Source: an archaeon (GTDB taxonomy: Archaea; Nanobdellota; Nanobdellia; Pacearchaeales; GW2011-AR1). Taken from it: a DNA stretch of 64,000 nt. Below the pieces are notes generated by a model that was given only the letters and a program-made list of their open reading frames with translations, did not search any database and was not told the origin of the DNA. Positions 1 through 8,313 of this stretch are shown here, one piece after another. Numbering within the stretch: the stretch's first letter is position 1; each line of letters starts with the position of its first letter. Both the position numbers and the translations under genes were made by a program. Location: positions 128,148-192,147 of the forward strand of contig JAIORZ010000002.1 of the NCBI GenBank assembly GCA_021107855.1, read 5' to 3'.

Positions 1-635
1 TCCTTATCAATCACAACCCCACGAATCAACTCGGAATCCTCAATCGCCCGACCCTTCTGCTTCTCAATCCGAACATCCTCCAAATTAACCTTATTCCCCT
101 CAGCAACAATATCAACAGCATCCACAATAATCTCCCCAAACTTCTCCCTCAAATACTCAACACCCTTCCCAGTCATCGCAGTCTGCGCAACATTCACCAA
201 CTCCTCCCGACTCCCAATACTAATCGCCAACTCCTTCATAACATCCTGCGCCTTCTTCTCAGCCCAACGATAACCCCTACAAATAATAGTCGGATGAATC
301 TTCATATCAAGCAACCTCTCCGCATTCTCCAAAAATTTCCCAGCCAACATAACAGCCGTCGTCGTCCCGTCCCCAACCTCTTTCCCCTGCGTCTTCGCAA
401 TCTCAACAACCATCTTCGCAGCCGGATGCTCAATTTCCATCTCATCCAAAATTGTCACACCATCATTCGTCACAACAACATTCCCAGTCCGGTCAACCAA
501 CATCTTATCCATCCCCTTCGGTCCCAAAGTCGTCTTCACGGTCTCGCTAACAACACGCGCCGCCAAGATATTATTCCTCTGAGCATCACGCCCAAGAACA
601 CGATTCCCCTCACTAGCCACAACATCCTCAACCAT
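1..635 (-). CDS. ths: Thermosome (group II chaperonin) subunit, C-terminus cut off by window edge
   Basis: ATP-driven cytosolic folding chamber. The minus-strand frame from the ATG at 633-635 runs off the left edge after 211 codons, so about the first 40% of a roughly 540-residue protein is visible. Read directly: [12 protein letters not shown], the phosphate-binding motif NDGVTIL, and the ATP/Mg motif GDGTTTAV, all in the order expected for the equatorial domain of Cpn60/TCP-1 proteins. The start follows an extended TATA box about 22 bases away. Family assignment is firm; which thermosome paralogue it is cannot be told. Confidence 0.95.
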   Translation of the reverse strand, partial: MVEDVVASEGNRVLGRDAQRNNILAARVVSETVKTTLGPKGMDKMLVDRTGNVVVTNDGVTILDEMEIEHPAAKMVVEIAKTQGKEVGDGTTTAVMLAGKFLENAERLLDMKIHPTIICRGYRWAEKKAQDVMKELAISIGSREELVNVAQTAMTGKGVEYLREKFGEIIVDAVDIVAEGNKVNLEDVRIEKQKGRAIEDSELIRGVVIDK

Positions 636-656
636 AAGTCAAAAATCCCAAACTAC

Positions 657-675
657 CTTATAAGAATTATTGTGA
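657..675 (-). promoter_or_regulatory. Extended BRE/TATA promoter of the thermosome gene
   Basis: The minus strand reads TCACAATAATTCTTATAAG, ending 22 bases before the ATG at 635. Nearly the same string precedes guaB (14671-14690), the gene starting at 31169 (31191-31210), the small gene starting at 27188 (27210-27229) and, on the plus strand, the gene at 1881. The distance implies a leaderless mRNA. Confidence 0.7.
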
Positions 676-747
676 TAAACCAACTACTTCAGTCACCCCC
701 GAAAAATACTCACCAAATTATATAAACAAACTCCCCATACCAAAACC

Positions 748-1305
748 ATGGACACAGGAATCAAAGTCGGAGACCTTATGACCCGAAACTTCATCTACAC
801 TTCCCCAAACACAAACCTCAAAGAATGCGCCAGACAAATGGTCAAAAAACGCGTCGGAAGCCTAATTATAAAAGAAAACGACACACTCAAAGGAATCCTA
901 ACAGAAAAAGACATCATCTGGGCCATAGTCAAAAAATCCAAAGACGACCTAGAAAACATCAAAGCAAAAGATTTAATGAGACGAAAAGTAACAACCATCA
1001 AACCCGGAGCTGACATCACCGAAGCAATGAACAAATTCAAAAAGAAAAAATTCCGTCGTCTCCCAGTCGTAGAAAGAAAAAGACTAATCGGTTTAATCAC
1101 CACAAACGATATTCTAAAAATCGACCCAGGACTCTTCCAGGCAATAGCCGAAACCATAAAAATCAAAGAAGAAAAAGCCAAATTCAAACGACAAAGAATC
1201 TCCGCCGAAAGAAAATCCGGCATCTGCGAAGAATGCGGCGCGTTCGACCTTCTATACAAAGACGAAGCCCAATGGCTCTGCGACATCTGCTACAACAAAA
1301 GATAA
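748..1305 (+). CDS. Two-CBS-domain protein with C-terminal zinc ribbon
   Basis: 185 residues. Residues 1-130 form a CBS pair (MTRNFIY...GILTEKDIIWA and LMRRKVTTI...GLITTNDIL), the module that binds adenosyl ligands such as AMP, ATP or SAM and regulates partners. After a basic helix (about 135-152) comes a CxxC...CxxC zinc ribbon (CEECGAF and LCDIC, residues about 155-181), suggesting nucleic-acid or protein contact. It is divergent from the thermosome and 31 bases before the next gene. CBS-zinc-ribbon proteins are common single-copy archaeal genes of unknown function; the ligand and target are unknown. Confidence 0.85.
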   Translation: MDTGIKVGDLMTRNFIYTSPNTNLKECARQMVKKRVGSLIIKENDTLKGILTEKDIIWAIVKKSKDDLENIKAKDLMRRKVTTIKPGADITEAMNKFKKKKFRRLPVVERKRLIGLITTNDILKIDPGLFQAIAETIKIKEEKAKFKRQRISAERKSGICEECGAFDLLYKDEAQWLCDICYNKR

Positions 1306-1306
1306 T

Positions 1307-1317
1307 CTTTATATAAT
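1307..1317 (+). promoter_or_regulatory. TATA box of the gene at 1337
   Basis: CTTTATATAAT lies 20-30 bases before the ATG at 1337, the position expected for a leaderless archaeal transcript. It begins right after the stop codon of the CBS gene. Confidence 0.6.
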
Positions 1318-1336
1318 ACACTTCTCTAATACAAAC

Positions 1337-1834
1337 ATGGGGCAAAAAGAGACCGTCTACAAAGGAAAAGTAAACCAAGTCGGATATTGGGACTACACCG
1401 AAGTATACACTATGCTCTTCAACTGGCTAAAAGACCACGGCTACGGCGTCAACGAAGATTCTTACAAAGAAAAACTATCCGGCAACGGGAAAGAAATAAT
1501 CATAAATTGGGAAGCATCCAAAAAAGTAACAGACTACTTCAAATATAAAATAAAATTAAACTGGCATATCTTAGGAATGAAAGATGCCGAAGTAGAAATA
1601 GACGGCAAAAAAACAAAAACGAATAAAGGCGAACTAGAAATCGAGTTTAAAGGAGAAATAATAAAAGACTACGAAAAAAGATGGGAAGATAAGCCCGTCT
1701 GGAAATTTTTAAGAGGAATCTACGAGCAATACGTCATCCGAACCACAATCGATGAATATTCAGACGACCTCGAAGACGACACAAGAGATATAATCTCCGA
1801 CACGAAAGCCTTTCTCAGAATACCCGCAGGATAA
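1337..1834 (+). CDS. Conserved-looking hypothetical protein, 165 residues
   Basis: Not recognised. Soluble, charged, rich in aromatic residues (WDYTEVYTMLFNWLKDHGYG near residue 20) with alternating beta-strand-like segments in the middle (KIKLNWHIL, AEVEIDG, GELEIEFKGEIIKDYEKRW) and a helical C-terminus. No cysteines and no membrane segment. It has its own TATA box 20-30 bases upstream. Codon use matches the surrounding genes. The pattern resembles a small alpha/beta domain, but no function is proposed. Confidence 0.75.
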   Translation: MGQKETVYKGKVNQVGYWDYTEVYTMLFNWLKDHGYGVNEDSYKEKLSGNGKEIIINWEASKKVTDYFKYKIKLNWHILGMKDAEVEIDGKKTKTNKGELEIEFKGEIIKDYEKRWEDKPVWKFLRGIYEQYVIRTTIDEYSDDLEDDTRDIISDTKAFLRIPAG

Positions 1835-1842
1835 ACTCAACC

Positions 1843-1861
1843 ACAATAATACTTATAAAAT
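1843..1861 (+). promoter_or_regulatory. Extended promoter of the gene at 1881
   Basis: ACAATAATACTTATAAAAT precedes the ATG at 1881 by about 20 bases. It is the plus-strand counterpart of the thermosome and guaB promoters. Confidence 0.65.
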
Positions 1862-1880
1862 AATTTCAATCTCTCAACAC

Positions 1881-3239
1881 ATGAGAAAAATCCTATTATT
1901 ATTCACAACATTATTTCTCCTAGCCCAAGCGTCCGCAATCCAAATCACACCCGAATACTCAACCGACATAATCATCGAAGACTTCGACAGCCAAATCCTC
2001 CTAACCCTAAAAATCACAAACGCAACACCCGGAATATACAACCTCTACACCCTAGCCGACATCTCAATTCAACCATCCGAAACATTCGAAATAACAGAAA
2101 ACTTCACCCAAAAAGAATTCATACTCAAACCCAAAGAAGACTTAGACACCATCGGAAACTACGCATTCACCTACACCTTAAACCACCGAGGAGTCGAAAA
2201 ATACGAACAAAGAATGCTCCTTAAAATCAAAAACTTCGAAGACACAATAGAAATCAGCTCCGATTCAATCGACCCGTCCTCAGACAAAATCTCGTTCTAC
2301 ATCCAAAATAAAGAAGACACAACACTAGAAAACATCACCGCAACATTCTCCTCAATCATTTTCGACGAAACAAAAACATTCACCCTAGAACCAAACCAAA
2401 AACTGGAGATTCCAATAAACCCTTACGAAAACATACTCAAGAAAACATCAGCCGGAGTCTACATAATCACCGCGACATTCCAGACAAAAGACGGAGAAAA
2501 GAAAATTGAAGGAAACCTCTATCTGGGAGAGAAAAAAGGAATAACAGTAACCGAAGATAAATCAGGAATCTTAATCCAAAGAGAAATCATAACCAAAGTC
2601 AACACCGGAAACGTAATCGAAAGCATTCAAATCCAAACCCAACGAAACATCTTCTCCCGCCTCTTCACAAGTTTCAACATCGAACCAACACTAGTCGAGA
2701 GAGACGGCATGACAATCGAATACACATGGACAAAAGAAAAACTCAACCCAGCAGAAGCCTACGTTATCAAGGCAGAAACAAATTACGTTCTACCATTCCT
2801 AATAATCCTCTTCGCAACACTAGCAATCCTCGGCTACATCAGATATTCCCAGACAAAACTAGAAATCAAAAAATCAGTTGCACCAGTCAAAACAAAAAAC
2901 GGAGAATTCGCACTAAAAGTAACACTCTCCATAAAAGCAAAACAAGACATTGAAAACGTAACACTAATAGACAAGGTCCCAGCAATCGTAAAAATTTACA
3001 AAAAATTCGGCACCATAAAACCAGACAAAATAGACGCAGAAAGCCGACGAATCCACTGGCACATCGGGAACCTAGAAACGGGAGAAACACGACTCTTCAG
3101 CTACATCGTATATTCAAAAGTCGGAATCGTAGGAAAATTCTCACTGCCAAAAGCCCTCGCCGTATTCGAAAAAGAAAGCAACATCCACGAAGTAGATTCA
3201 AACAGCGTATTCTTCATGAACGAACAAGCAAGAGATTAA
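1881..3239 (+). CDS. Membrane-anchored envelope protein with Ig-like ectodomain
   Basis: 452 residues. A signal peptide (about residues 1-19, ending AQASA) is followed by roughly 280 residues of beta-rich, Asn/Thr-rich sequence resembling archaeal Ig-like or DUF11-like repeats. A membrane segment (VLPFLIILFATLAILGYI) lies near residues 304-324. After it comes a cytoplasmic domain of about 120 residues with another beta-sandwich look (LKVTLSIKAKQDIENVTLI...IHWHIGNLETGETRLFSYIV). Such proteins are abundant in DPANN genomes, probably as cell-surface components. The exact role is unknown. The gene ends 4 bases from the convergent DnaA-like gene. Confidence 0.75.
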   Translation: MRKILLLFTTLFLLAQASAIQITPEYSTDIIIEDFDSQILLTLKITNATPGIYNLYTLADISIQPSETFEITENFTQKEFILKPKEDLDTIGNYAFTYTLNHRGVEKYEQRMLLKIKNFEDTIEISSDSIDPSSDKISFYIQNKEDTTLENITATFSSIIFDETKTFTLEPNQKLEIPINPYENILKKTSAGVYIITATFQTKDGEKKIEGNLYLGEKKGITVTEDKSGILIQREIITKVNTGNVIESIQIQTQRNIFSRLFTSFNIEPTLVERDGMTIEYTWTKEKLNPAEAYVIKAETNYVLPFLIILFATLAILGYIRYSQTKLEIKKSVAPVKTKNGEFALKVTLSIKAKQDIENVTLIDKVPAIVKIYKKFGTIKPDKIDAESRRIHWHIGNLETGETRLFSYIVYSKVGIVGKFSLPKALAVFEKESNIHEVDSNSVFFMNEQARD

Positions 3240-3243
3240 ATTA

Positions 3244-4524
3244 CTAATATAAATCCATTTTTTTCAAACGTGCAATAATAGTAACATGCGATTTCTTATT
3301 CAAAAGTCTCGCTATTTCCGAAACCCTTACCCCACCCTCCCACAAATCTCTTATAACATTATCTCTCATCTCCACCAATCTATCAGACCCCCTGCCCTTT
3401 CTAAGCAACTCGACACCATAACCCCATTTGCCCACAGACTTATCAAATTTCGCCCGAGGACTATCAGAAATAGGGTCAAAAAGACTTGGCTGGAAGCTCA
3501 AAGAAGCCTGTATATCAGAAATTCCAATCTCTCCCCCCTTTTTCACAGCTACATCAAGAGCCTCCTGAACATGACTATACTTAATGCTATAAAGACTCGA
3601 GCCCTCGGGAATTCTACTATTAAAATAAAAAACAACCTCACCAAACTTAACCTCATCCTTAGGAGCAGCCAAAGAATTCCTCAAAGTGTCCTCAATAATT
3701 TTCTCATGGTCTCCCTTCTCAGGATGCTTCAATTCAACCACCTTAACTCTTTCCATCAATCTACTCCTCAACGCATTATGAGGCATCGAATCCGAAAACG
3801 AATAATAAGCTTTCACATCCCCCATAAAAGCAAGAAATTGCAAAGAGCCATTTCCAATGCCTCTGTCCAAAGAAGGATATACTACATTATTACGAATCCA
3901 TTTTGAATCCTCGGATGAGGGCACTTCCTCTATAGAATCGATACCAACAACTTTAGCCCCAAAAAAATAGGAAAGGTCTATTCTCTTAGCCCCTCTTTTG
4001 GCTGTCAACTTACTCTTCAGAGTATTAATATTAAGATAATAACTATCTCCTACTTTATTAAGCCCATTAATTAGAGCATTAGATACCAGAGCACTCTTTC
4101 CAGAGCCAGAAGGTCCAACAATACAAACAGGAGGATAATACGCACCAGCCAAAAAATGTTCAAAGGCGGAATTCACAACATCAACAGCCTCCCGATTTCC
4201 TGAATGAATAATAAATTCATCATCAGTCATATGCGGGTAACAAATTCTAGATTTAAAGAAATCAGAAGGAGACAAATTCTTTCTAGAAGAAATCCCTTCC
4301 AAATCTTCCTTCTTTGAATCTTCCTCCGGACCAAAACGACATTTCTTATATTTCTCAGAATCAACAACTACACTAACTTCAGAAATATTTTTTTTCCTGA
4401 ACTGAGAAGCAGCGTAATCATTCCCTACATAAACTATTAATTTGCCGTCTTTCTTCTCTTCTCCAGAAAAATATAATGAAGAGACTCCCGAATCCTCAAG
4501 AATTTTCTTCAATTTCTCAACCAT
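3244..4524 (-). CDS. DnaA-like AAA+ ATPase (bacterial initiator architecture)
   Basis: 426 residues from the ATG at 4524 (an in-frame TTG at 4533 is less likely). Read directly: an N-terminal alpha/beta part (KLIVYVGNDYAASQFRKKN) like the end of DnaA domain I; a core opening FIIHSGNREAVDVV...YYPPVCIVGPSGSGKSAL, which matches the DnaA pattern F.vG..N..A....YNPlfiyG..GlGKthL, with Walker A at residues 137-144; a Walker B-like VVGIDSIEE (Asp196) in place of IDDIQ; LRSR at 252-255 matching the DnaA box VII arginine; and a C-terminal helix-turn-helix IARLLNKKSHVTIIARLKK that parallels the DnaA domain IV box RDHTTVxHAxRK. Archaea normally initiate with Orc1/Cdc6, so this is odd. It could instead be a DnaA/Hda-like AAA+ regulator. 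DNA specificity is unknown. Confidence 0.6.
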   Translation of the reverse strand: MVEKLKKILEDSGVSSLYFSGEEKKDGKLIVYVGNDYAASQFRKKNISEVSVVVDSEKYKKCRFGPEEDSKKEDLEGISSRKNLSPSDFFKSRICYPHMTDDEFIIHSGNREAVDVVNSAFEHFLAGAYYPPVCIVGPSGSGKSALVSNALINGLNKVGDSYYLNINTLKSKLTAKRGAKRIDLSYFFGAKVVGIDSIEEVPSSEDSKWIRNNVVYPSLDRGIGNGSLQFLAFMGDVKAYYSFSDSMPHNALRSRLMERVKVVELKHPEKGDHEKIIEDTLRNSLAAPKDEVKFGEVVFYFNSRIPEGSSLYSIKYSHVQEALDVAVKKGGEIGISDIQASLSFQPSLFDPISDSPRAKFDKSVGKWGYGVELLRKGRGSDRLVEMRDNVIRDLWEGGVRVSEIARLLNKKSHVTIIARLKKMDLY

Positions 4525-4626
4525 CAAAACCAAACCATATTCACATTTAAAAATCTGTTGCTATTCTAAAATGAAACAAAATACCAGAAACAACCAATTT
4601 TTATACCCAAAATCCCTCCCCCAAAA

Positions 4627-5652
4627 ATGGAAAAAGTATCAGCCAAACTAAAACAAAAAACCGAAGATTTCATCGTAGAAGAAATCGGAGAAAAGTGGAC
4701 ATGCAAAATATCCCAAGAATTCATCCAACCTAAAATCCAAATCGAAGAAACACAAAAAGACTTTCTCTGGTGCGAACTAGAAAAAAGAGACATCGACCAT
4801 TTCACCGTCATAAAAACAATAGCAAACCACCTCGAAACAAAACCTTTCAACATAGGATACGCTGGGACAAAAGACAAACAAGCCCACACCTCGCAAAGAA
4901 TCTCAATAGAAAAACCCGACATAGAAAAACTCAAAACATTCAACCATCCCAACATCATTCTAAAAAATTTCAAATGGAACAAAAGAAAAATCAAAATGGG
5001 ATACCTCGATGCAAACCATTTCAAAATCACACTCCGCGACATCGACAAAAAAGACGCAATCAAAATCTCCAACCAAATAAAGAAAACAAAATTCTTCCCA
5101 AATTATTTCGGTCCACAAAGATTTGGCATCAATCAAGCCAATATAGAAATCGGAAAAGCAATCCTAAAAAAAGACTTCCCAAAAGCACTCCAGCTAATTC
5201 ATGAAGACAATCCCCGCACCAACAACATTCAAAACCTAAAATACATTCCAAGAAAAACTCTCCTCATGTACATCCACGCAATCCAATCTAAGATATTCAA
5301 CGACATCATATCACAGGCCTTGGAAGAAAACCTAAACCTCGAACAAAAAGGTCAACAAACCGGAATCCTAGCAGGATACAAAACAAGATTCTCTCAAGGC
5401 CGACTCGGAGAAATTGAACAAGAAATTTTAGACAAACATAACCTCACCCTAGAAGATTTCAACATCACAGAAATTCCCTTCCTCAGAATCAAAGGTTCAT
5501 TCCGAAAGGCCATCACAAAAATAGAAGACCTAGAAATCGAAACACTAGACGACGACAAATTCCAAGGCGCAAAAAAAATTATCCTAGAATTCACACTCCC
5601 AAGCGGGGTTTATGCGACGACATTTTTAGAAAACTTCTTCACTTTCACATAA
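4627..5652 (+). CDS. truD: tRNA pseudouridine(13) synthase TruD/Pus7
   Basis: 341 residues. TruD/Pus7 isomerises uridine 13 of tRNAs. The family signature AGTKDKQAHTSQRISI is at residues 79-94 and includes the catalytic Asp83. NYFGPQRFG near residue 160 is the second hallmark, followed by the TRUD insertion domain. The N-terminus (KLKQKTEDFIVEEI) is the classic start of archaeal TruD. It is transcribed divergently from the DnaA-like gene. Length is on the short side for archaea but no motif is missing. Confidence 0.95.
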   Translation: MEKVSAKLKQKTEDFIVEEIGEKWTCKISQEFIQPKIQIEETQKDFLWCELEKRDIDHFTVIKTIANHLETKPFNIGYAGTKDKQAHTSQRISIEKPDIEKLKTFNHPNIILKNFKWNKRKIKMGYLDANHFKITLRDIDKKDAIKISNQIKKTKFFPNYFGPQRFGINQANIEIGKAILKKDFPKALQLIHEDNPRTNNIQNLKYIPRKTLLMYIHAIQSKIFNDIISQALEENLNLEQKGQQTGILAGYKTRFSQGRLGEIEQEILDKHNLTLEDFNITEIPFLRIKGSFRKAITKIEDLEIETLDDDKFQGAKKIILEFTLPSGVYATTFLENFFTFT

Positions 5653-5796
5653 ACATTTATTAAACAAATCCCCTCTACAAACCACAGTCACACATTACGT
5701 CGGCAAACTTATTCCGGTATATTTCTAAAAAGATAGCTTTCCAAAATATATTTTACACAAGACAAGTCATTTTAAAACATAAAAATGTAAAATAGT

Positions 5797-6234
5797 ATGA
5801 GTAAAAAATATATTGCACTAAGAACAGCTAGACGTTCCCATGGAGAAGAGAAAAAACTGCAAGTAATAGCGGCAACAAGCTTGGAACGTTTAGCCAAAGA
5901 AGTCGAAGGATATACCACTCAACCTAACACTGGGGGGAAAGCCCTTGAGATTTCAGACGAACGTGGAGTTTTAAGAATGTTAGATGAATTAAGCATTAAA
6001 TCTGATAAGAGTCCTCTTATGAAAGAAATAAAAGCACAATTTGAATCAAGACGCGAATATGTAAAAAAATGGGGGGTTTATGGATATGCAAGAGAAGGGG
6101 ACCAAGAAATTCAACATTACGGATTTTTGGATTTCCCAATCGGAGCCGAGAATTTTGTAAAAGGATTACTCCATGGGTATTTCGATATTAAAAAAACCGT
6201 AGCTTTACCAACAGAATCCATACCTTCAGAATAA
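5797..6234 (+). CDS. Hypothetical protein, 145 residues, unusual composition
   Basis: Not recognised. Soluble, with KYIALRTARRSHGEEKKLQVIAA at the start and a Tyr/Gly-rich middle (KKWGVYGYAREG). The coding strand is not C-rich like its neighbours (for example GGGGGGTTTATGG near 6071), which suggests recent arrival or weak constraint. It is flanked by about 145 and 100 bases of AT-rich sequence with no other gene seen. Confidence 0.55.
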   Translation: MSKKYIALRTARRSHGEEKKLQVIAATSLERLAKEVEGYTTQPNTGGKALEISDERGVLRMLDELSIKSDKSPLMKEIKAQFESRREYVKKWGVYGYAREGDQEIQHYGFLDFPIGAENFVKGLLHGYFDIKKTVALPTESIPSE

Positions 6235-6337
6235 AAATCTCCCCACTCGTGACTGACTAAATGGTTCTCATAAGGAAATTAATTTCAATATATTTCTAAC
6301 ACGCAATCTTTAAATACCCAAAACAAATCTCCAATCG

Positions 6338-6907
6338 ATGATATTCGATTACAGCTACCTAATACTCCCTCTCCTAATTTTCCTAGCAAAAGTAGCAGAC
6401 GTAACAATCGGAACAATCCGTTTAATCTTTGTAGCAAAAGGGTTCAAACTCTTATCCCCAATCCTAGGATTTTTCGAAGTCCTAATCTACCTAATCGCAA
6501 TGGGACAAATTTTTTCCGATATGACAAACCCTTGGCTCTACATCTCCTATGCGCTAGGCTTCGCAGCAGGAAACTACGTCGGAATCTGCCTAGAAGAAAA
6601 ACTCTCAATCGGAAAAGTAATGATAAGAATCGTTACGCAAAGAGATGCAACAGAACTAATCGAAAATCTAAAAAACGAGAACTACAACATAACCGCAATA
6701 GACGCCAAGGGCAAAAGAGGAAAAGTAAAACTAATTTTTTCGGTGATAGACAAAAAGAAACTAAAAAACATAACAAAAATAATAAACAAAACAAATCCAA
6801 GAGCATTCTACTCCATAGAAGATGTCAGATACGCACAAGACAATGGCTTTATGCCTCAAAACAAAACCCTTTTCCAAAATACAAAATTCCGTTTTAAGAA
6901 AAAATAA
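6338..6907 (+). CDS. DUF2179/DUF5698 (UPF0316-type) membrane protein
   Basis: 189 residues. Three hydrophobic segments occupy about residues 5-90 (LILPLLIFLAKVADVTIGTIRLIFVAKG; LLSPILGFFEVLIYLIAMGQIF; WLYISYALGFAAGNYVGICLEE). The glycine-rich AxxNYVGxxxEE and the early VADVxxGTIR motif are typical of the UPF0316 (YebE-like) family. A C-terminal cytosolic beta-alpha-beta DUF2179 domain follows (about 100-175; DAKGKRGKVKLIFSVIDKKK). The function of the family is not established. A TATA-like CTTTAAATAC lies about 25 bases upstream. Confidence 0.85.
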   Translation: MIFDYSYLILPLLIFLAKVADVTIGTIRLIFVAKGFKLLSPILGFFEVLIYLIAMGQIFSDMTNPWLYISYALGFAAGNYVGICLEEKLSIGKVMIRIVTQRDATELIENLKNENYNITAIDAKGKRGKVKLIFSVIDKKKLKNITKIINKTNPRAFYSIEDVRYAQDNGFMPQNKTLFQNTKFRFKKK

Positions 6908-6991
6908 ATCCCCCCACCCGGACCCGATTAGAGGTGTGCGTTTGCAAATAGAATCAAAAAAGTGTTCGGTCCCCTAGAGCTGAATCAAACA

Positions 6992-7062
6992 TCCCCCCAC
7001 CCTGAATCGAACAGGGCCACAGCGGGCTACAACCGCCTGCTCTACCGATGAGCTATAGGGGG
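6992..7062 (-). tRNA. tRNA-Tyr (GTA)
   Basis: Folded by hand on the minus strand: acceptor CCCCCTA pairs with TGGGGGG; T8A9; D stem GCTC/GAGC with 7-base loop; anticodon stem GGCGG/CCGCT with loop TTGTAGC, anticodon GTA; 4-base variable region; T stem CCCTG/CAGGG with loop TTCGATT; discriminator A. The C1-G72 pair is the archaeal tRNA-Tyr identity element. No CCA is encoded. Length 71. Confidence 0.93.
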
Positions 7063-7102
7063 ACAAATAAAAAACCCTTAAACACTTTATAAATTTTTAG
7101 AT

Positions 7103-7240
7103 GGGGGCTACCCTGAATCGAACAGGGCCACAGAAAGGGTTACCGCGCACCTTTGCTCGAATTTTCCCCAACGAAGTGATTAGAAAAATTTTAGAGTGAA
7201 GTGCAAGTACGCCTGCTCTACCGATGAGCATATCTACCCC
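7103..7240 (-). tRNA. tRNA-like locus, intron-containing or decayed; isotype unclear
   Basis: Its D arm and T arm are nearly identical to those of the adjacent tRNA-Tyr (GCTCATCGGTAGAGCAGGCG and CTGTGGCCCTGTTCGATTC). Between them lie about 70 bases instead of 17. An anticodon stem GCGTA/TGCGC can form around CTTGCA, with a possible anticodon TGC (Ala). TTGC can pair with GCAA near the far end of the insert, as in a bulge-helix-bulge intron at 37/38. The acceptor GGGGTAG/TAGCCCC pairs imperfectly and the variable region would be about 16 bases. Its 5' end overlaps the stop codon of the hemerythrin gene. It may be a tRNA with introns, a pseudogene or a recombined copy. Confidence 0.4.
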
Positions 7241-7683
7241 TCATACTTCCCAACAATCCTCTTAATCTCCCTCACTCCCTCATCGCTAAAATCCCCAACA
7301 ATTACCCCAGCCAAAACATCATCTTCATCCTCAGCATGCTTTCTCAAAACATCAACAAACTCCCGCATCTCCTTCGCTAAAACCTTCCTCACCTCAAAAT
7401 CACTCCCTGAATTAATCGCCGCCTCAATCTTCTTCACCCGCTCCCTCAAACTCCCATGCTCAAGCAAAATAGTCTCAATCGGAACCTCAAACCCCTCCTT
7501 TTTCATAGCGGCAAAAAGCTCCTCCTCCTTCAACTCATGTAAGTCCCAAAGTTTACAAACCTTCCAAAAAGTATGCACCAAATTCGAATAATTAACACTA
7601 TCCCCCTTCATAATAAAGTCCAACTCAGACAACTCCATTTCAATCATCTCGTGATCTTTCCTCAAAACTGCGACCGGATTCAT
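7234..7683 (-). CDS. Hemerythrin HHE-domain protein
   Basis: 149 residues, one four-helix HHE cation-binding domain. Candidate di-iron ligands: His11 (KDHEMIE), His49 and the following acidic residues (DLHELKEEE), His76 (LLEHG) and His116 (LRKHAEDEDDVL). Such proteins bind oxygen or NO, or serve in iron and stress handling. No extra domain is fused. The stop codon lies inside the 5' end of the tRNA-like locus. The gene is divergent from the ABC/membrane cluster. Confidence 0.85.
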   Translation of the reverse strand: MNPVAVLRKDHEMIEMELSELDFIMKGDSVNYSNLVHTFWKVCKLWDLHELKEEELFAAMKKEGFEVPIETILLEHGSLRERVKKIEAAINSGSDFEVRKVLAKEMREFVDVLRKHAEDEDDVLAGVIVGDFSDEGVREIKRIVGKYEG

Positions 7684-7729
7684 AGAACAGCAAAGACAAC
7701 CAAATATTTATACCCTACTAAACACTGTT

Positions 7730-7767
7730 GACATCAAAGTTTATGAACATAAAAGCATTTACACAAA
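7730..7767 (+). repeat. 38-bp direct repeat, copy 1 (duplicated promoter region)
   Basis: 35 of 38 bases match 8275-8312. Here it lies about 65 bases before the small membrane protein gene; in copy 2 it directly precedes the ABC ATPase with correct leaderless spacing. The two copies bracket one gene. Confidence 0.85.
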
Positions 7768-7832
7768 GCCAACCTCCCCAAAAAAGGAAAACAAATACGA
7801 ATAATTAAATACTATATCTAGCACAATGGTTT

Positions 7833-8261
7833 ATGAGAAAGCAAATCTATATTAGTTTGATTCTTACATTAAGCGCAATTTTGTTTGGATTTCTAGGGAA
7901 ATATTTTGCAGGTCTTATCCTTGTTCTCTTCCCCCTTATCACTTTTATTTATCTGGCATTCAATCTCGATGTAGATCAATCTACTTTCATTATAATGTGG
8001 CTAATTCTAATATCCCCACTTATTATTTTTTATACAAACAATATACCCTACATGATATCCGTCATTGCCTATCAGTTTATCTATCTATTTGTATTAATAT
8101 TATTCGCCTGGGAGCATAAATCTCAAAATACAGATAATACCAAAAGCATAAAAAGTCTATCAAAAGGCAGTTTTCTCTTACGCATTTTAATCCCTGGTAT
8201 TATTATTAGCATTGCCCTCTTTTCCTTATTGATTAGTCTATTACTCCATAATTATTCATAA
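7833..8261 (+). CDS. Small multi-spanning membrane protein, unknown function
   Basis: 142 residues with about five hydrophobic helices (SLILTLSAILFGFLG; GLILVLFPLITFIYLAF; FIIMWLILISPLIIFY; VIAYQFIYLFVLILFAW; LRILIPGIIISIALFSLLISLLL) and one polar loop near 107-120. No family recognised. Base usage is T-rich (ATTTGTATTAATATTA), unlike the C-rich ABC genes behind it, and the gene is bracketed by two copies of a 38-bp promoter-containing repeat, so it may have been inserted upstream of the ABC operon. Confidence 0.6.
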   Translation: MRKQIYISLILTLSAILFGFLGKYFAGLILVLFPLITFIYLAFNLDVDQSTFIIMWLILISPLIIFYTNNIPYMISVIAYQFIYLFVLILFAWEHKSQNTDNTKSIKSLSKGSFLLRILIPGIIISIALFSLLISLLLHNYS

Positions 8262-8274
8262 CCATAAAGTTTTA

Positions 8275-8312
8275 GACATCAAAATTTATAAACATGAAAG
8301 CATTTACACAAA
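8275..8312 (+). repeat. 38-bp direct repeat, copy 2, containing the ABC operon promoter
   Basis: Contains AAAATTTATAAAC, a TATA box 22-33 bases before the ATG at 8314. Three mismatches to copy 1 at 7730-7767. Confidence 0.85.
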
Positions 8313-8313
8313 A

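Noticed and set aside
4525..4626. A replication origin next to the DnaA-like gene
   Set aside because: No cluster of repeated 9-mers or unwinding element is seen nearby, and the base skew does not change sign here.
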